Source of the DNA: a virus | Virus record (IMG/VR): IMGVR_UViG_3300020333_000061 | Coordinates: 1-53,204 of that record | Direction: 5' to 3' (one strand) | Length of the DNA: 53,204 nt | Part shown: positions 36,462 through 45,016 of the stretch, in pieces | Numbering within the stretch: the stretch's first letter is position 1 | Layout: each line of letters begins with the position of its first letter | Position numbers and translations under genes: made by a program | Notes under the pieces: generated by a model | The model's database searches: none | Seen by the model: only the letters and a program-made list of their open reading frames with translations | Told to the model about the DNA's origin: nothing

Positions 36462-37089
36462 CAATGTTATAGCGTTTGGTTGTTCATTTACTTTCGGTGA
36501 TGAATTAGATGATTTACCAAATTGGTATGAAGATATGGAAGATGAGAGAAATTTTATGCCACTTAAATTAAAATATCATAAACCATCTAAAAAAAGTTAT
36601 CCATATATTCTTGGGAATTTATTAAGTTGTAAAGTTGAAAATTATGGTTGGAGAGGTGGTAGTAACGATAGAATCTTCAGAACATTTTTTGATCATATTT
36701 TGAACAATAAAAAGAAAAGTATTTATGTAATTCAATGGACATTTTCACATAGAACCGAAATTTGGTCTAACAAAGGTGGATTCTATAGTGGAATAACACT
36801 TAATTTGATTGAAGAAGATAAAAATGCTAAAGAGTATTATGAAGAATATTATGATGAAAATGATGTTAAACGTAGATTAGTGAGATATATGTGGTCGGTA
36901 GATGCTATATGTAAAGAATTTAATCAAAAGTTGTATCAATTTCATCCAATTGCAGATGAACAAATAGAAAATGAATTACCAAAGTCAGTTTTAGATACAA
37001 AGAAAATTTTAGAATTAGTAGATGGAAAAATACATCCTACTGAGCAAGGACATAAAAATTTAGCAAAATATATAAGAAGTTTAATATGA
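36454..37089 (+). CDS. SGNH-hydrolase-like protein 3 (211 aa)
   Basis: The N-terminus VIAFGCSFTFGDELDDL carries the putative nucleophile (Ser11). VENYGWRGGSNDRIFRTFFD is the Gly/Asn block, VIQWTFSHRTEIW lies in the third block, and DGKIHPTEQGHKNLAKYI gives the His near the C-terminus. VIQW is shared with protein 2, pointing to a duplication between these two neighbours. It overlaps protein 2 by 8 bases and protein 4 by 4 bases. Substrate unknown. Confidence 0.68.
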   Translation: MNDNVIAFGCSFTFGDELDDLPNWYEDMEDERNFMPLKLKYHKPSKKSYPYILGNLLSCKVENYGWRGGSNDRIFRTFFDHILNNKKKSIYVIQWTFSHRTEIWSNKGGFYSGITLNLIEEDKNAKEYYEEYYDENDVKRRLVRYMWSVDAICKEFNQKLYQFHPIADEQIENELPKSVLDTKKILELVDGKIHPTEQGHKNLAKYIRSLI

Positions 37090-37808
37090 ATTATAGAATT
37101 TCAGATTATCCATCTAATACGATTTGTAAATGGACAACTGCCGATTCTTTGGAGTTATTTGAGAAAAATACTATTAAGTATGGTAATGATAATAAATCAA
37201 TAAGACATTATAAAGAAAATCCAATAAAATATAGTTTTAACAATTATGGATTCAGGACACCAGATGATTTTAATGAAGTAGATGAAGGTAATGTTTTTCT
37301 TGGGGATAGTAATACAATGGGTACTGGACATCATTTAGAAAATACCTGGTCATATAAAATAAATCAAGATGTAGGTGGAAAGTTTTGGAATCTTAGTCAA
37401 GGTGGACATGGCATACAGACTGATTATAGATTATTATATGGATGGAAAGATCATTTAAAGATAAAAAATATATTTCATTTTACTATTAATCACTCTAGAT
37501 TTGAGTTTTTTAACAAAAGTGAATTACTTCAAATGAATAATTGGAGTGAGTTCAAACATAAAGATTTTTATTTAGATTTTCTTTGTGATGAAGGATATTG
37601 TGAATTTATAGAGGAAACTTATATTAATGCTATTAAAGGATTGTCAAAGGAAATTGGATGTAATTATTATTATGTAAAATTAGCGGAATCATTTTATGAC
37701 TATGATAAATCTACAGATGATTCATTGGAGGCACGAGATTTATCACACATGACGGTTAAATATCAAAATTGTATTTATGAAAAGTTTAAGGAGTTAAATG
37801 TTAAATAA
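37086..37808 (+). CDS. SGNH-hydrolase-like protein 4 (240 aa)
   Basis: NVFLGDSNTMGTGHHLENTW near residues 69-88 is the GDS block. FWNLSQGGHGIQTDYRLLYG is the Gly block, and FHFTINHSRFEFFN the third block. EARDLSHMTVKYQNCIYEKF may supply the Asp/His pair (D-L-S-H), a variant of the usual D-x-x-H. About 65 residues precede the catalytic domain, including FNNYGFRTPDDF, typical of phage and surface-glycan SGNH proteins. It overlaps the next gene by 11 bases. Confidence 0.62.
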   Translation: MNYRISDYPSNTICKWTTADSLELFEKNTIKYGNDNKSIRHYKENPIKYSFNNYGFRTPDDFNEVDEGNVFLGDSNTMGTGHHLENTWSYKINQDVGGKFWNLSQGGHGIQTDYRLLYGWKDHLKIKNIFHFTINHSRFEFFNKSELLQMNNWSEFKHKDFYLDFLCDEGYCEFIEETYINAIKGLSKEIGCNYYYVKLAESFYDYDKSTDDSLEARDLSHMTVKYQNCIYEKFKELNVK

Positions 37809-38334
37809 TTTATTAATTGTTGCACATCCAGATGATGAGACAATTTTTGCAGGAAATTCATTATTGACTTATGGATTTATTCATAAAGTTATTTGTGTCA
37901 CTAATGGAGATAATACAGTTAGAAGGTCTGAGTTTGAAAGTGTAATGAAAAGAGTAAAGGTAGATTATGAAATATGGAATTTTCATGATGAATGGAAAGT
38001 GGATTTAGATACAGAAGGTATTAGAAAGAAGTTACATAAAACATTAAGAGAGGAAAATTGGAATATGGTTTTAACTCATAATGAAGTTGGTGATAATAAT
38101 TATGAACATCCACATCATAGACAAGTTTTTGAGTGTGTAGAGAAAGAAATTCCAGATTTGGATAACTTATATTGTTTTGATAATCACGGAAAAGGTTTAA
38201 GTTTGGATGAGGTTAAACAAAAATTAAAATTGTTAAATTATTATAAAAGTCAAATGAAAGAACTTGGGATAATATATTTACCTATGTTAGAAGGTTATTT
38301 CTATAATGAATCTTTTATAAAGTATCAAAAGTAA
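37798..38334 (+). CDS. PIG-L/LmbE-family zinc deacetylase
   Basis: These metal-dependent enzymes remove N-acetyl groups from sugars or related small molecules. The hallmark LLIVAHPDDETIFAGN is at 5-20 with His10, Asp12 and Asp13, and the third metal ligand is probably His107 in EHPHHRQVF. CVTNGDNTVRRSEFESVMKR fits the middle strand and helix. Length (178 aa) is at the short end of the family. Located at the end of the first overlapping run, next to SGNH, kinase and ligase genes, it suggests work on an amino sugar. A 44-base gap follows. Confidence 0.88.
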   Translation: MLNNLLIVAHPDDETIFAGNSLLTYGFIHKVICVTNGDNTVRRSEFESVMKRVKVDYEIWNFHDEWKVDLDTEGIRKKLHKTLREENWNMVLTHNEVGDNNYEHPHHRQVFECVEKEIPDLDNLYCFDNHGKGLSLDEVKQKLKLLNYYKSQMKELGIIYLPMLEGYFYNESFIKYQK

Positions 38335-38378
38335 TGATATTTATTAATATATAGCGACCATTACTTGGAGAATTAAAT

Positions 38379-39977
38379 ATGAAAAGTACAGTAGTTAGTT
38401 TTGATTGGATCGCGTCAAGTGGATCACTAAAATTAACAGAAATAAATACAGATGTAAGTTTGGGTGGATATAGCCGTCCAGAATATGGAGTAGATTTTGA
38501 CGCTCTGGCACAGTATTGCTCAGATCAAAGTTTAACAGAAGTTAAAGTACATCACTCCGATCAAGCATATTATACAATAGATTGGATTTCTAATAGTATA
38601 ACATCTATATCAAATGAAGTCTTTGCAAAACTTTCATCAAGTCTTGCTACGCACGATATTTCTGCTTCAATATACCTAGATGAAAATAATTATGAGGATG
38701 GGTTAGATGAAATAGATAGTGGTACTACATTGGATTTGAGAGTAACTAGTTGTATAAATAGTAAATTAGATTATCATGCAGTTGATAAAGAAAATTTCGT
38801 AGATTTTGCAAATGGTATTGGTAGTGGAAGTTTACTGTCAGAAGTAGGATCATCTCAAATTACATCTAATAATGCTACAGGAGTTCCAGATTTTGTTTGG
38901 AAAGTACCCACTATGGATAGTGGAACTGGTTTATCATTTTATGAGTCTAGTGATAATAATAGTACTATATCCTCGTCAAAAGAGGGCGTAGCATTTGTTG
39001 AAAAATATTATCCACCTGATAATGATAAATGGGGATATTTTGCAGGAGATATTAGTTATAAAGTAGTATTGACGGAAGATGGTACCGTGATTCCAATTAG
39101 TAGTCATAGAAGTGAAGGTGAGAGAGTAGTTTCATTTAGTAGAGTATCAGAAGAAGATTACTCTAATAAAGATTTGGTATTACGGCCTAAATTAATACTT
39201 GCTGGTGTTTGTGGTGAGAGTACAGATATAACATTGGTAGATGGTAGTACAAAAACACCATTACAAATACATTCATCAAGTATTTCTGATAATTCAGATA
39301 GTGTTAAAACTGTACAAATTGATGATTTAAATTTGGATTCGTTTGAATATAATACACCAAGTACTAGACAAGGATCTTATACATTATATACAGGTAGTTT
39401 TAATTTTACAACTGGAAGTAACCACTTTATGTTTATTCCAAAATATAGTGAAAATTGTGTAACTATTGATAGTACTGTTTTTGATGGAGAAACATTAATA
39501 CCAGTTGAGATGCTTTCAGATAGTGGAAGTACTTGGCAAATAAAGAAGGCATCTGATGTAGTTGTAGGTGATAAATATTTAAGTTCAAGTATGGATAAGG
39601 GAACTGTAGGTAGTGTGGGTGATGCATCAAATCAAGTATTAGTACATCCATCAAGTACAAATCCTAAAAGTGATAATAGTGATATGTATTTTCAACGTAG
39701 TATGTTTTGTGGTGATATATTGACTTTAGCAGAAAATAAATTTTATACCATAAGTGAACCACACATTGGAGATAAGTTTGCCACTACAAGTGCTTCAAAC
39801 GCTGAGAAAAATTCTTATGTTTCTACTTCAAATCAACAATGGGCATTATTGAATCATAATAGTGTAAGTGGAACTACATATAATTGGTCTAATTATAGTA
39901 CCAACGTAGCACAGTATACTGAGAATATATTAACTCAAATGGTAGCATCATTCAGTTCTTCTTTGTGGGAGTATTAA
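38379..39977 (+). CDS. Ser/Asp-rich protein of unknown function, possible virion surface protein (532 aa)
   Basis: I do not recognise this protein. It is rich in Ser, Thr, Asp and Gly with short beta-type segments (for example SYTLYTGSFNFTTGSNHFMF) and no evident enzyme motif, a composition often seen in fibre, decoration or adhesin proteins. There is no signal peptide or membrane segment. It has its own 44-base leader with TTGGAG eight bases before the ATG, unlike the overlapped genes around it, so it may be expressed separately. It splits the accessory block into two runs. Confidence 0.45.
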   Translation: MKSTVVSFDWIASSGSLKLTEINTDVSLGGYSRPEYGVDFDALAQYCSDQSLTEVKVHHSDQAYYTIDWISNSITSISNEVFAKLSSSLATHDISASIYLDENNYEDGLDEIDSGTTLDLRVTSCINSKLDYHAVDKENFVDFANGIGSGSLLSEVGSSQITSNNATGVPDFVWKVPTMDSGTGLSFYESSDNNSTISSSKEGVAFVEKYYPPDNDKWGYFAGDISYKVVLTEDGTVIPISSHRSEGERVVSFSRVSEEDYSNKDLVLRPKLILAGVCGESTDITLVDGSTKTPLQIHSSSISDNSDSVKTVQIDDLNLDSFEYNTPSTRQGSYTLYTGSFNFTTGSNHFMFIPKYSENCVTIDSTVFDGETLIPVEMLSDSGSTWQIKKASDVVVGDKYLSSSMDKGTVGSVGDASNQVLVHPSSTNPKSDNSDMYFQRSMFCGDILTLAENKFYTISEPHIGDKFATTSASNAEKNSYVSTSNQQWALLNHNSVSGTTYNWSNYSTNVAQYTENILTQMVASFSSSLWEY

Positions 39978-39994
39978 ATAAAAAAAGGTTGTAA

Positions 39995-40933
39995 GTGGAT
40001 TACATTAGAGATAATAAAGATAAACCATTCATATATAAAAAACCATTTGATTATACTGTAGAAATACATTTAACTCATATGTGCAATTTTTTTTGTAGTG
40101 GGTGTAGTCATTATTCCAATTATAAACTTAATGGTTATTTATCTACTGAAAGATTTAAACATTATCTTGAAACTTGGAGTGATAAATTTAATAAATTACC
40201 GTTGGAATTTCGTTTACTCGGTGGAGAGCCAACTCTACATAGAAATTTAGTTGAGCTTATTGAGTTATCAAGAAAGTATATGCCTGATAATAATATTCTA
40301 CTTTTTACAAACGGAACTTATTTACATAAACATAAAAATTTAAAAGATGTTTTAATTGATAATAAAATAGTTTTAAAATTAACAGATCATTCACAAGAAA
40401 AAAAGTATCGTGATAAAATAGATCCAATTAGAGAAATATTATTAAAGTGGTCAGATGAAGGATTAGATTATCGTTCATATGATTATTCAACCGATTTTGG
40501 TTTTTCATCTGAAGCTACGGATAAAGGTGGTGGTAGGGGAGATAATACAAGTATTTGGAGAAAGCAATATAAAGGAGATGGCGTAACCATGAGACCTTTT
40601 GAAGATAACGAACCAAAAAAGAGCTATGAAATTTGTTGTTGTAGTTGGGCAAAGGGTGGGATAGCAAATATTCAGTTGTATGAAAATAAATTATGGAAAT
40701 GTCAACATATTGCATATTTAAAAGATGTTTTAACAAAATTTGGATTACAGACACATCCAAAATGGACACCATACCTTAAATATAAACCTTTAAGTAGTAA
40801 TGTAACATTTGATGAGATGGTTAGTTGGATGAAAAGAGAAGAAGAAGATGTTTGTAATATGTGTCCTGCTTATGATGACAAACGAGAAACGGTTTTAGAT
40901 AAAGATGTATTTGGAGAACGAAGATATGCATAA
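39995..40933 (+). CDS. Radical SAM enzyme 2 (312 aa)
   Basis: The cluster-binding motif is CNFFCSGC (Cys30, Cys34, Cys37), preceded by VEIHLTHM as in many radical SAM enzymes. RLLGGEPTLHRNLVELI is the Gly-rich SAM-binding motif, and LLFTNGTYL follows. The C-terminal half has further cysteines: ICCCSWAKGG, LWKCQHIAYL and VCNMCPAY, likely an auxiliary Fe-S (SPASM/twitch) cluster. It starts with GTG, with AAGG six bases upstream. It overlaps the second ATP-pyrophosphatase by 8 bases, suggesting the two act in one pathway. Substrate unknown. Confidence 0.87.
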   Translation: MDYIRDNKDKPFIYKKPFDYTVEIHLTHMCNFFCSGCSHYSNYKLNGYLSTERFKHYLETWSDKFNKLPLEFRLLGGEPTLHRNLVELIELSRKYMPDNNILLFTNGTYLHKHKNLKDVLIDNKIVLKLTDHSQEKKYRDKIDPIREILLKWSDEGLDYRSYDYSTDFGFSSEATDKGGGRGDNTSIWRKQYKGDGVTMRPFEDNEPKKSYEICCCSWAKGGIANIQLYENKLWKCQHIAYLKDVLTKFGLQTHPKWTPYLKYKPLSSNVTFDEMVSWMKREEEDVCNMCPAYDDKRETVLDKDVFGERRYA

Positions 40934-41735
40934 TATTTTTTGGTGTGGTGGCATCGATTCCACTTATTTGGTTTGTAAGCATTTGATTATAAATAAAGAA
41001 CCAATTGAGACTTATTATTTAAATTTTGAATGTGATGGTTATTATAAACCTTTTCCACTAGGCAGAGATAGTAAAGAGGTAGAAGTTAAAGTTATGGAAA
41101 AGTTAAGGGAAATGATAATTAAACAATTTCCTTATACTGAAAAGTTATTTCCACCAACAATAATGATAGATGAATTTCCAATAAATAAAGAAATATATAA
41201 GAAACTTAAATTTTTACATGAAGAACATCAATATAGATATAGGATAATATCACAAGAGTTATATATGATACAATATTCATTGGATGAGAATAAAATATTT
41301 GAATATTCTCTTGAAGATGGAATGTCCCTTGGAGTGGACGTAGGATATTTACCGACTGCAAAATTATTAAAAGAAAATTTCACAGAAGATTTTACAATAT
41401 CAACAGAAAAAATTCCTGAGTTGGAAATTTTAAAAAATTTACATCTTCCACTGTTTGAAACTTGGAGAAAGGATATGGTTGAAGAATCAAGAAAATATGA
41501 TTTTACAAATATACTAGAGAATACTTGGTCTTGTAGGTGGCCAAAATCTAATGGAGATATTTGTGGAAAATTAGAGAAAAATGGGGATGGTTTTGATTGT
41601 ACACATTTTATGTATGTTGAATTTGATAAACAACCTCAGTCAGAGATTGAAGAAGGATTTGTACGTTATTATAAAGATAATGAGTACGAAATTATTAAAA
41701 GAAAAATAAATTATCACGATATATTAAATGATTAA
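40926..41735 (+). CDS. ATP-pyrophosphatase (QueC-like PP-loop) protein 2
   Basis: The PP-loop is FWCGGIDSTYLVCKHL, with CGGIDS at 7-12, where Cys replaces the usual Ser. Late in the protein, NTWSCRWPKSNGDICGKLEKNGDGFDC resembles the C-terminal zinc-cysteine region of QueC in order (TWSC...CG...C). Hence an adenylating enzyme acting on a carboxylate or amide is likely. At 269 aa it is longer than QueC (about 230 aa). I chose ATG 40926, with GGAGA eight bases before it; an upstream in-frame ATG at 40905 has no such site. It overlaps the radical SAM gene and the permease gene by 8 bases each. Confidence 0.65.
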   Translation: MHNIFWCGGIDSTYLVCKHLIINKEPIETYYLNFECDGYYKPFPLGRDSKEVEVKVMEKLREMIIKQFPYTEKLFPPTIMIDEFPINKEIYKKLKFLHEEHQYRYRIISQELYMIQYSLDENKIFEYSLEDGMSLGVDVGYLPTAKLLKENFTEDFTISTEKIPELEILKNLHLPLFETWRKDMVEESRKYDFTNILENTWSCRWPKSNGDICGKLEKNGDGFDCTHFMYVEFDKQPQSEIEEGFVRYYKDNEYEIIKRKINYHDILND

Positions 41736-42897
41736 AGATTATATAGTAAGTTTATTGATGGGATTTTCAGCAGGAGTTCCATTATTGATGACACTTTCTA
41801 TTCTACAGGCCTGGATGAAAGACTTTGGAATAGATTTGTCTATGATTGGTATATTTGGATTGGTGGGATTACCATATTCATTGAAGTTTACTTGGGCTCC
41901 ATTTTTGGATAGATTCTCATTACCATTTTTAGGTAGAAGAAGGGGTTGGTTATTATTAAGTCAAATTTTTATAATTTTAACTATGGTTGGAATATATTCG
42001 ATTGATATTTCCACTCAATTAATTCCTTTGGGAATGCTGTGTTTAATGTTATCATTCTTTTCTGCAACACAGGATATATTAGTAGATGCATATAGAAGAG
42101 AAAATGTGTCAGAACAACATTTACCTATGTCATCATCTTTATATGTTATTGGATATAGAGTTGGTATGGCAATAGTGGGTTCGTTGGGATTTATTTTATC
42201 TGATTATATGACATTTAATTTTGTATTTTTATGTTTATCGAGTTTAATGGGTGTTGGTATTATTACTACATTATTTTGTGATGAAGGTGATTATGTGGTT
42301 AAAGAAAGAGAATCAATAATAGAACCATTGTTAGATTATTTTCGTAAAAATAAAGCCATAGTTATATTATTATTTCTTTTTATGTATAAAATTGGTGATA
42401 TGTTAGCATTTTTTATGGGAACACCATATTATATGGATTTGGGATATACAAAATCTCAGATTGGATATATTAAATTTATTTCTACTTGGATGATTTTATT
42501 TGGAAGTTTTGTTGGTGGGGTTTTAATGGTCAAGTATAATAATATAATGAAAGGATTATTTTATTTTGGTTTGTTACAAATGATATCCACATTTGGATAT
42601 GTTATATTGGGTTGGGTAGAGCCGAGTCTTGTTTCACTTGGTATAATGTGGTCATTTGAAACCTTTTGTGCAGGATTAGGTATGTCAGTATTTATATCAT
42701 ATATTGCGTTACTTACTAATGTAAAGTTTACAGGAACACAATATGCCTTGTTGTCAAGTTTTGTTGCGATACCAAGAACTTTGTTTACTTCACAAACAGG
42801 ATTTTTAGTAGAGTCAATAGGTTGGGAATATTATTTTATATTTTGTACTTTACTTGCTATACCTGGATTAATATTACTGAAGTATTTAGATGAGTAA
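41728..42897 (+). CDS. AmpG-like major facilitator permease
   Basis: An inner-membrane transporter with about 11-12 hydrophobic helices. The N-terminus, LLMGFSAGVPLLMTLSILQAWM, and then IGIFGLVGLPYSLKFTWAPFLDR and LGRRRGWLLLSQ are the signature of AmpG, which imports anhydro-muropeptides from cell-wall turnover. FSATQDILVDAYRRE is also typical. At 389 aa it is shorter than E. coli AmpG (491 aa) but near the core length of the family. It overlaps the gene on each side by 8 bases, placing it inside the second biosynthetic run. It could import wall fragments or export or import the block's product. Transport direction and substrate are inferred only. Confidence 0.85.
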   Translation: MIKDYIVSLLMGFSAGVPLLMTLSILQAWMKDFGIDLSMIGIFGLVGLPYSLKFTWAPFLDRFSLPFLGRRRGWLLLSQIFIILTMVGIYSIDISTQLIPLGMLCLMLSFFSATQDILVDAYRRENVSEQHLPMSSSLYVIGYRVGMAIVGSLGFILSDYMTFNFVFLCLSSLMGVGIITTLFCDEGDYVVKERESIIEPLLDYFRKNKAIVILLFLFMYKIGDMLAFFMGTPYYMDLGYTKSQIGYIKFISTWMILFGSFVGGVLMVKYNNIMKGLFYFGLLQMISTFGYVILGWVEPSLVSLGIMWSFETFCAGLGMSVFISYIALLTNVKFTGTQYALLSSFVAIPRTLFTSQTGFLVESIGWEYYFIFCTLLAIPGLILLKYLDE

Positions 42898-43447
42898 CTA
42901 CATAGTAAAAACAATCTTTACCAAAAAAGAATGTGATAAAATTCTTGAAATGGATAGAAGTTTTGTTAACAGATTTTATCATACTAATACATCATTTAAA
43001 AAAACATGGTTAAATGGAACACTTAGACCAGCAGAAGATAATATTTTAGATGAGGTAGTAAACGCTGAAGATTGGGTGTATGATAGACTAATGGAAAATA
43101 AGGACATAGGAAATTTTGCAACTTGTGAAGGATTATGGCCGTTAATTTTTAAAGAGTATCAAGTAGGTGATGAGATTGGAATGCATTTTGATAATGCTTT
43201 TGGTATAAGGAGAGTGACAGTTTCTATATGTTTAAATGAGGATTATGAGGGTGGGTTTTTACAATTTCCAAGTTGGAAATTTGATATGGATACTGGAAAA
43301 GATAATTTTAAAATAGTAGATGTAAAATTAAAAGTAGGACAAATGGTACAATTTCCGTTAATGTTATTACATAGGATTGCACCAATTACAAAGGGTGTTA
43401 GAAAGCAATTGGTAACTTGGTATACGGGAGAAGTTTTAAATTGGTAG
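42890..43447 (+). CDS. 2OG-Fe(II) oxygenase 1 (prolyl-hydroxylase-like)
   Basis: Hydroxylates a substrate using 2-oxoglutarate, oxygen and Fe(II). The facial triad is His99 and Asp101 in GMHFDN plus His161 in LLHRIAP, and Arg171 in KGVRKQLVTW binds 2-oxoglutarate. VSICLNEDYEGGFLQFP is the typical strand before the second His. Length (185 aa) matches phage 2OG oxygenases. Such genes are common in marine T4-like phages. It sits between the permease and a second, related oxygenase, so the two may act in sequence. Confidence 0.88.
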   Translation: MSNYIVKTIFTKKECDKILEMDRSFVNRFYHTNTSFKKTWLNGTLRPAEDNILDEVVNAEDWVYDRLMENKDIGNFATCEGLWPLIFKEYQVGDEIGMHFDNAFGIRRVTVSICLNEDYEGGFLQFPSWKFDMDTGKDNFKIVDVKLKVGQMVQFPLMLLHRIAPITKGVRKQLVTWYTGEVLNW

Positions 43448-43453
43448 ATTTAA

Positions 43454-44029
43454 ATGATTGAAATAAGTGAATCAGTAATAGTTACAAAAGTTTTTAGTGA
43501 ATCAGAATGTCTTAAAGTGTTTGATTCTAAAGGCGAATTTGTTACAAGCCCACAAGATCAACAAGATGATGGAAAATATATAATTGTTCCAGATGAAAGT
43601 GATTATACTTTTGGTCATACTAATTTTCCATATTGGCATGTAGAATTTTCAGATGAAAACGAATGGTTTGTTAAAAAATTGAGAGAACACGTTACAGAGA
43701 TAAATGATAAATTTTTTAAATTTAAAAATAATGGTTTGTGGAATATGGGAATAAAGGAATATTCCGATCATCCAGACCATAATAATAGTTGTTCATGGCA
43801 TTTTGATGATATGAGTAGAGGTAAAAGGTTAGGATGTTCAACTACATTACATAATGCTATTGAAGGTGGGGAATTTGAAATTTTTAATGGTGAAAAAGTA
43901 TCTATAGATATAAAAGTGGGTGAAGTTGTAGTATTTCCTACTTGGCTTTTCCATAGAGTTAGCCCAGTACTTAAAGGAAAACGACTTTCACTGATCACTT
44001 GGATGAAGGGAGATCCCATTGATTTTTAG
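43454..44029 (+). CDS. 2OG-Fe(II) oxygenase 2 (prolyl-hydroxylase-like)
   Basis: The metal triad is His116 and Asp118 in SWHFDDMS and His167 in LFHRVSP; the 2-oxoglutarate Arg is Arg177 in KGKRLSLITW. The layout parallels the preceding gene (HFD...HR-x-x-P...K-G-x-R-x-x-x-x-T-W), so the pair probably arose by duplication, but they are clearly diverged. Unlike most of the block, it has short gaps (6 and 9 bases) instead of overlaps. Substrate unknown. Confidence 0.87.
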   Translation: MIEISESVIVTKVFSESECLKVFDSKGEFVTSPQDQQDDGKYIIVPDESDYTFGHTNFPYWHVEFSDENEWFVKKLREHVTEINDKFFKFKNNGLWNMGIKEYSDHPDHNNSCSWHFDDMSRGKRLGCSTTLHNAIEGGEFEIFNGEKVSIDIKVGEVVVFPTWLFHRVSPVLKGKRLSLITWMKGDPIDF

Positions 44030-44038
44030 GGTAGCGAT

Positions 44039-45016
44039 ATGATAAGTATAATATTTCATGATGTATTTAGTAGATTTCCAGAAGGAGTTGCTCATGAAGA
44101 TGAGGGAAAAGTTTTGTCCTACGAAGATTTTGGAAGAACAGCAAAATATTTGAAACAAAATAATATAGATTCATTTTCAGAAAATTTACCAGATGATTTA
44201 AAAGATAGAGGGGTGTATTGTTCTTCTAAATATGATAAAGTTATAGTAGTATCTCGTTCAATTGTGGTAGAGCAAATGTTATATAGTTTAGTTCAAAGTA
44301 ATGTTTATTATTATGGAGGACTTGCTATAACTAAAAATGTTGTTTTAGATTTTTTAAAAAGAAAGGGATTTAATGTACCAGATTTCGTTGTTAGTCCATC
44401 TACAAGAGAAGAGTTATTTGATAAGTTAGGTGATGATATTGTTGCAAAACCTATTGAGTATCTTACCCAGAAGGGTAAACTTGTACATAGAATATCTCAA
44501 AGTACAAAAAATATAGATTTAAATAGGTGGTTATTTCAAAAGTATGTAGGTAAAAAGATACAACCTTCATGGACACCTAGAGTTAACAGTTTATTTGGAA
44601 AAAATATTTCATATCATTCTAGTAAGTATTCTATAGCTGAGAATGAATCTTATGATAAAATTTCTAAACTTGAATATTATGCCAAAGCATGGTTAGAGGG
44701 TGCTAAATTTTTAACTACAAAGGTTGATGATGAAATATTAGATATATCGAAAAAAGTGTCAAAAGAACTTACTACACATTTTAGATGTGGAATTATTGGT
44801 ATAGATTTTGTAACTGATGATTTTAATATTCCCTGGATAGTAGAATGTAATTCTTCTAATGTTAGTTTACGGTCAGGAAAAAGTGTAGGATATCCAAAAC
44901 GACTCCAAGCAGTAGTTGATAAATTGGACTTAGACTATAAACCAGTTGATTCAATTTTAAATACACCTAAATTAATATCAGAAGCTTGTGTAAATTTTAT
45001 TGAGAATTTGATATGA
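44039..45016 (+). CDS. ATP-grasp ligase-like protein
   Basis: ATP-grasp enzymes join a carboxylate to an amine or thiol through an acyl-phosphate. The C-terminal half shows the fold's metal-binding strands: FRCGIIGIDFVTDDFNIPW and VECNSSNVSLRSGKS (Glu and Asn as Mg ligands). Upstream, KNVVLDFLKRKGFNVPDFVV and DDIVAKPIEY fit the lid and ATP-binding Lys. The N-terminal 100 residues look like a separate substrate domain. This RimK-type arrangement (325 aa) suggests peptide-bond or amide formation, which fits the amino-acid ligase and oxygenases in the block. It overlaps the next gene by 4 bases (ATGA). Confidence 0.75.
   Translation: MISIIFHDVFSRFPEGVAHEDEGKVLSYEDFGRTAKYLKQNNIDSFSENLPDDLKDRGVYCSSKYDKVIVVSRSIVVEQMLYSLVQSNVYYYGGLAITKNVVLDFLKRKGFNVPDFVVSPSTREELFDKLGDDIVAKPIEYLTQKGKLVHRISQSTKNIDLNRWLFQKYVGKKIQPSWTPRVNSLFGKNISYHSSKYSIAENESYDKISKLEYYAKAWLEGAKFLTTKVDDEILDISKKVSKELTTHFRCGIIGIDFVTDDFNIPWIVECNSSNVSLRSGKSVGYPKRLQAVVDKLDLDYKPVDSILNTPKLISEACVNFIENLI

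Noticed and set aside
39420-39640. A possible Hint (intein/hedgehog) domain in the 532-aa Ser-rich protein
   Set aside because: A Cys and a 'V-x-V-G-D' stretch suggested it, but the conserved splice-site His-Asn and block order are missing.
33835-41735. A complete 7-deazaguanine (queuosine/archaeosine-type) DNA modification pathway
   Set aside because: Two QueC-like PP-loop proteins and two radical SAM enzymes are present, but the radical SAM enzymes are much longer than QueE and carry auxiliary cysteines, and QueD and GTP cyclohydrolase are not in the window.
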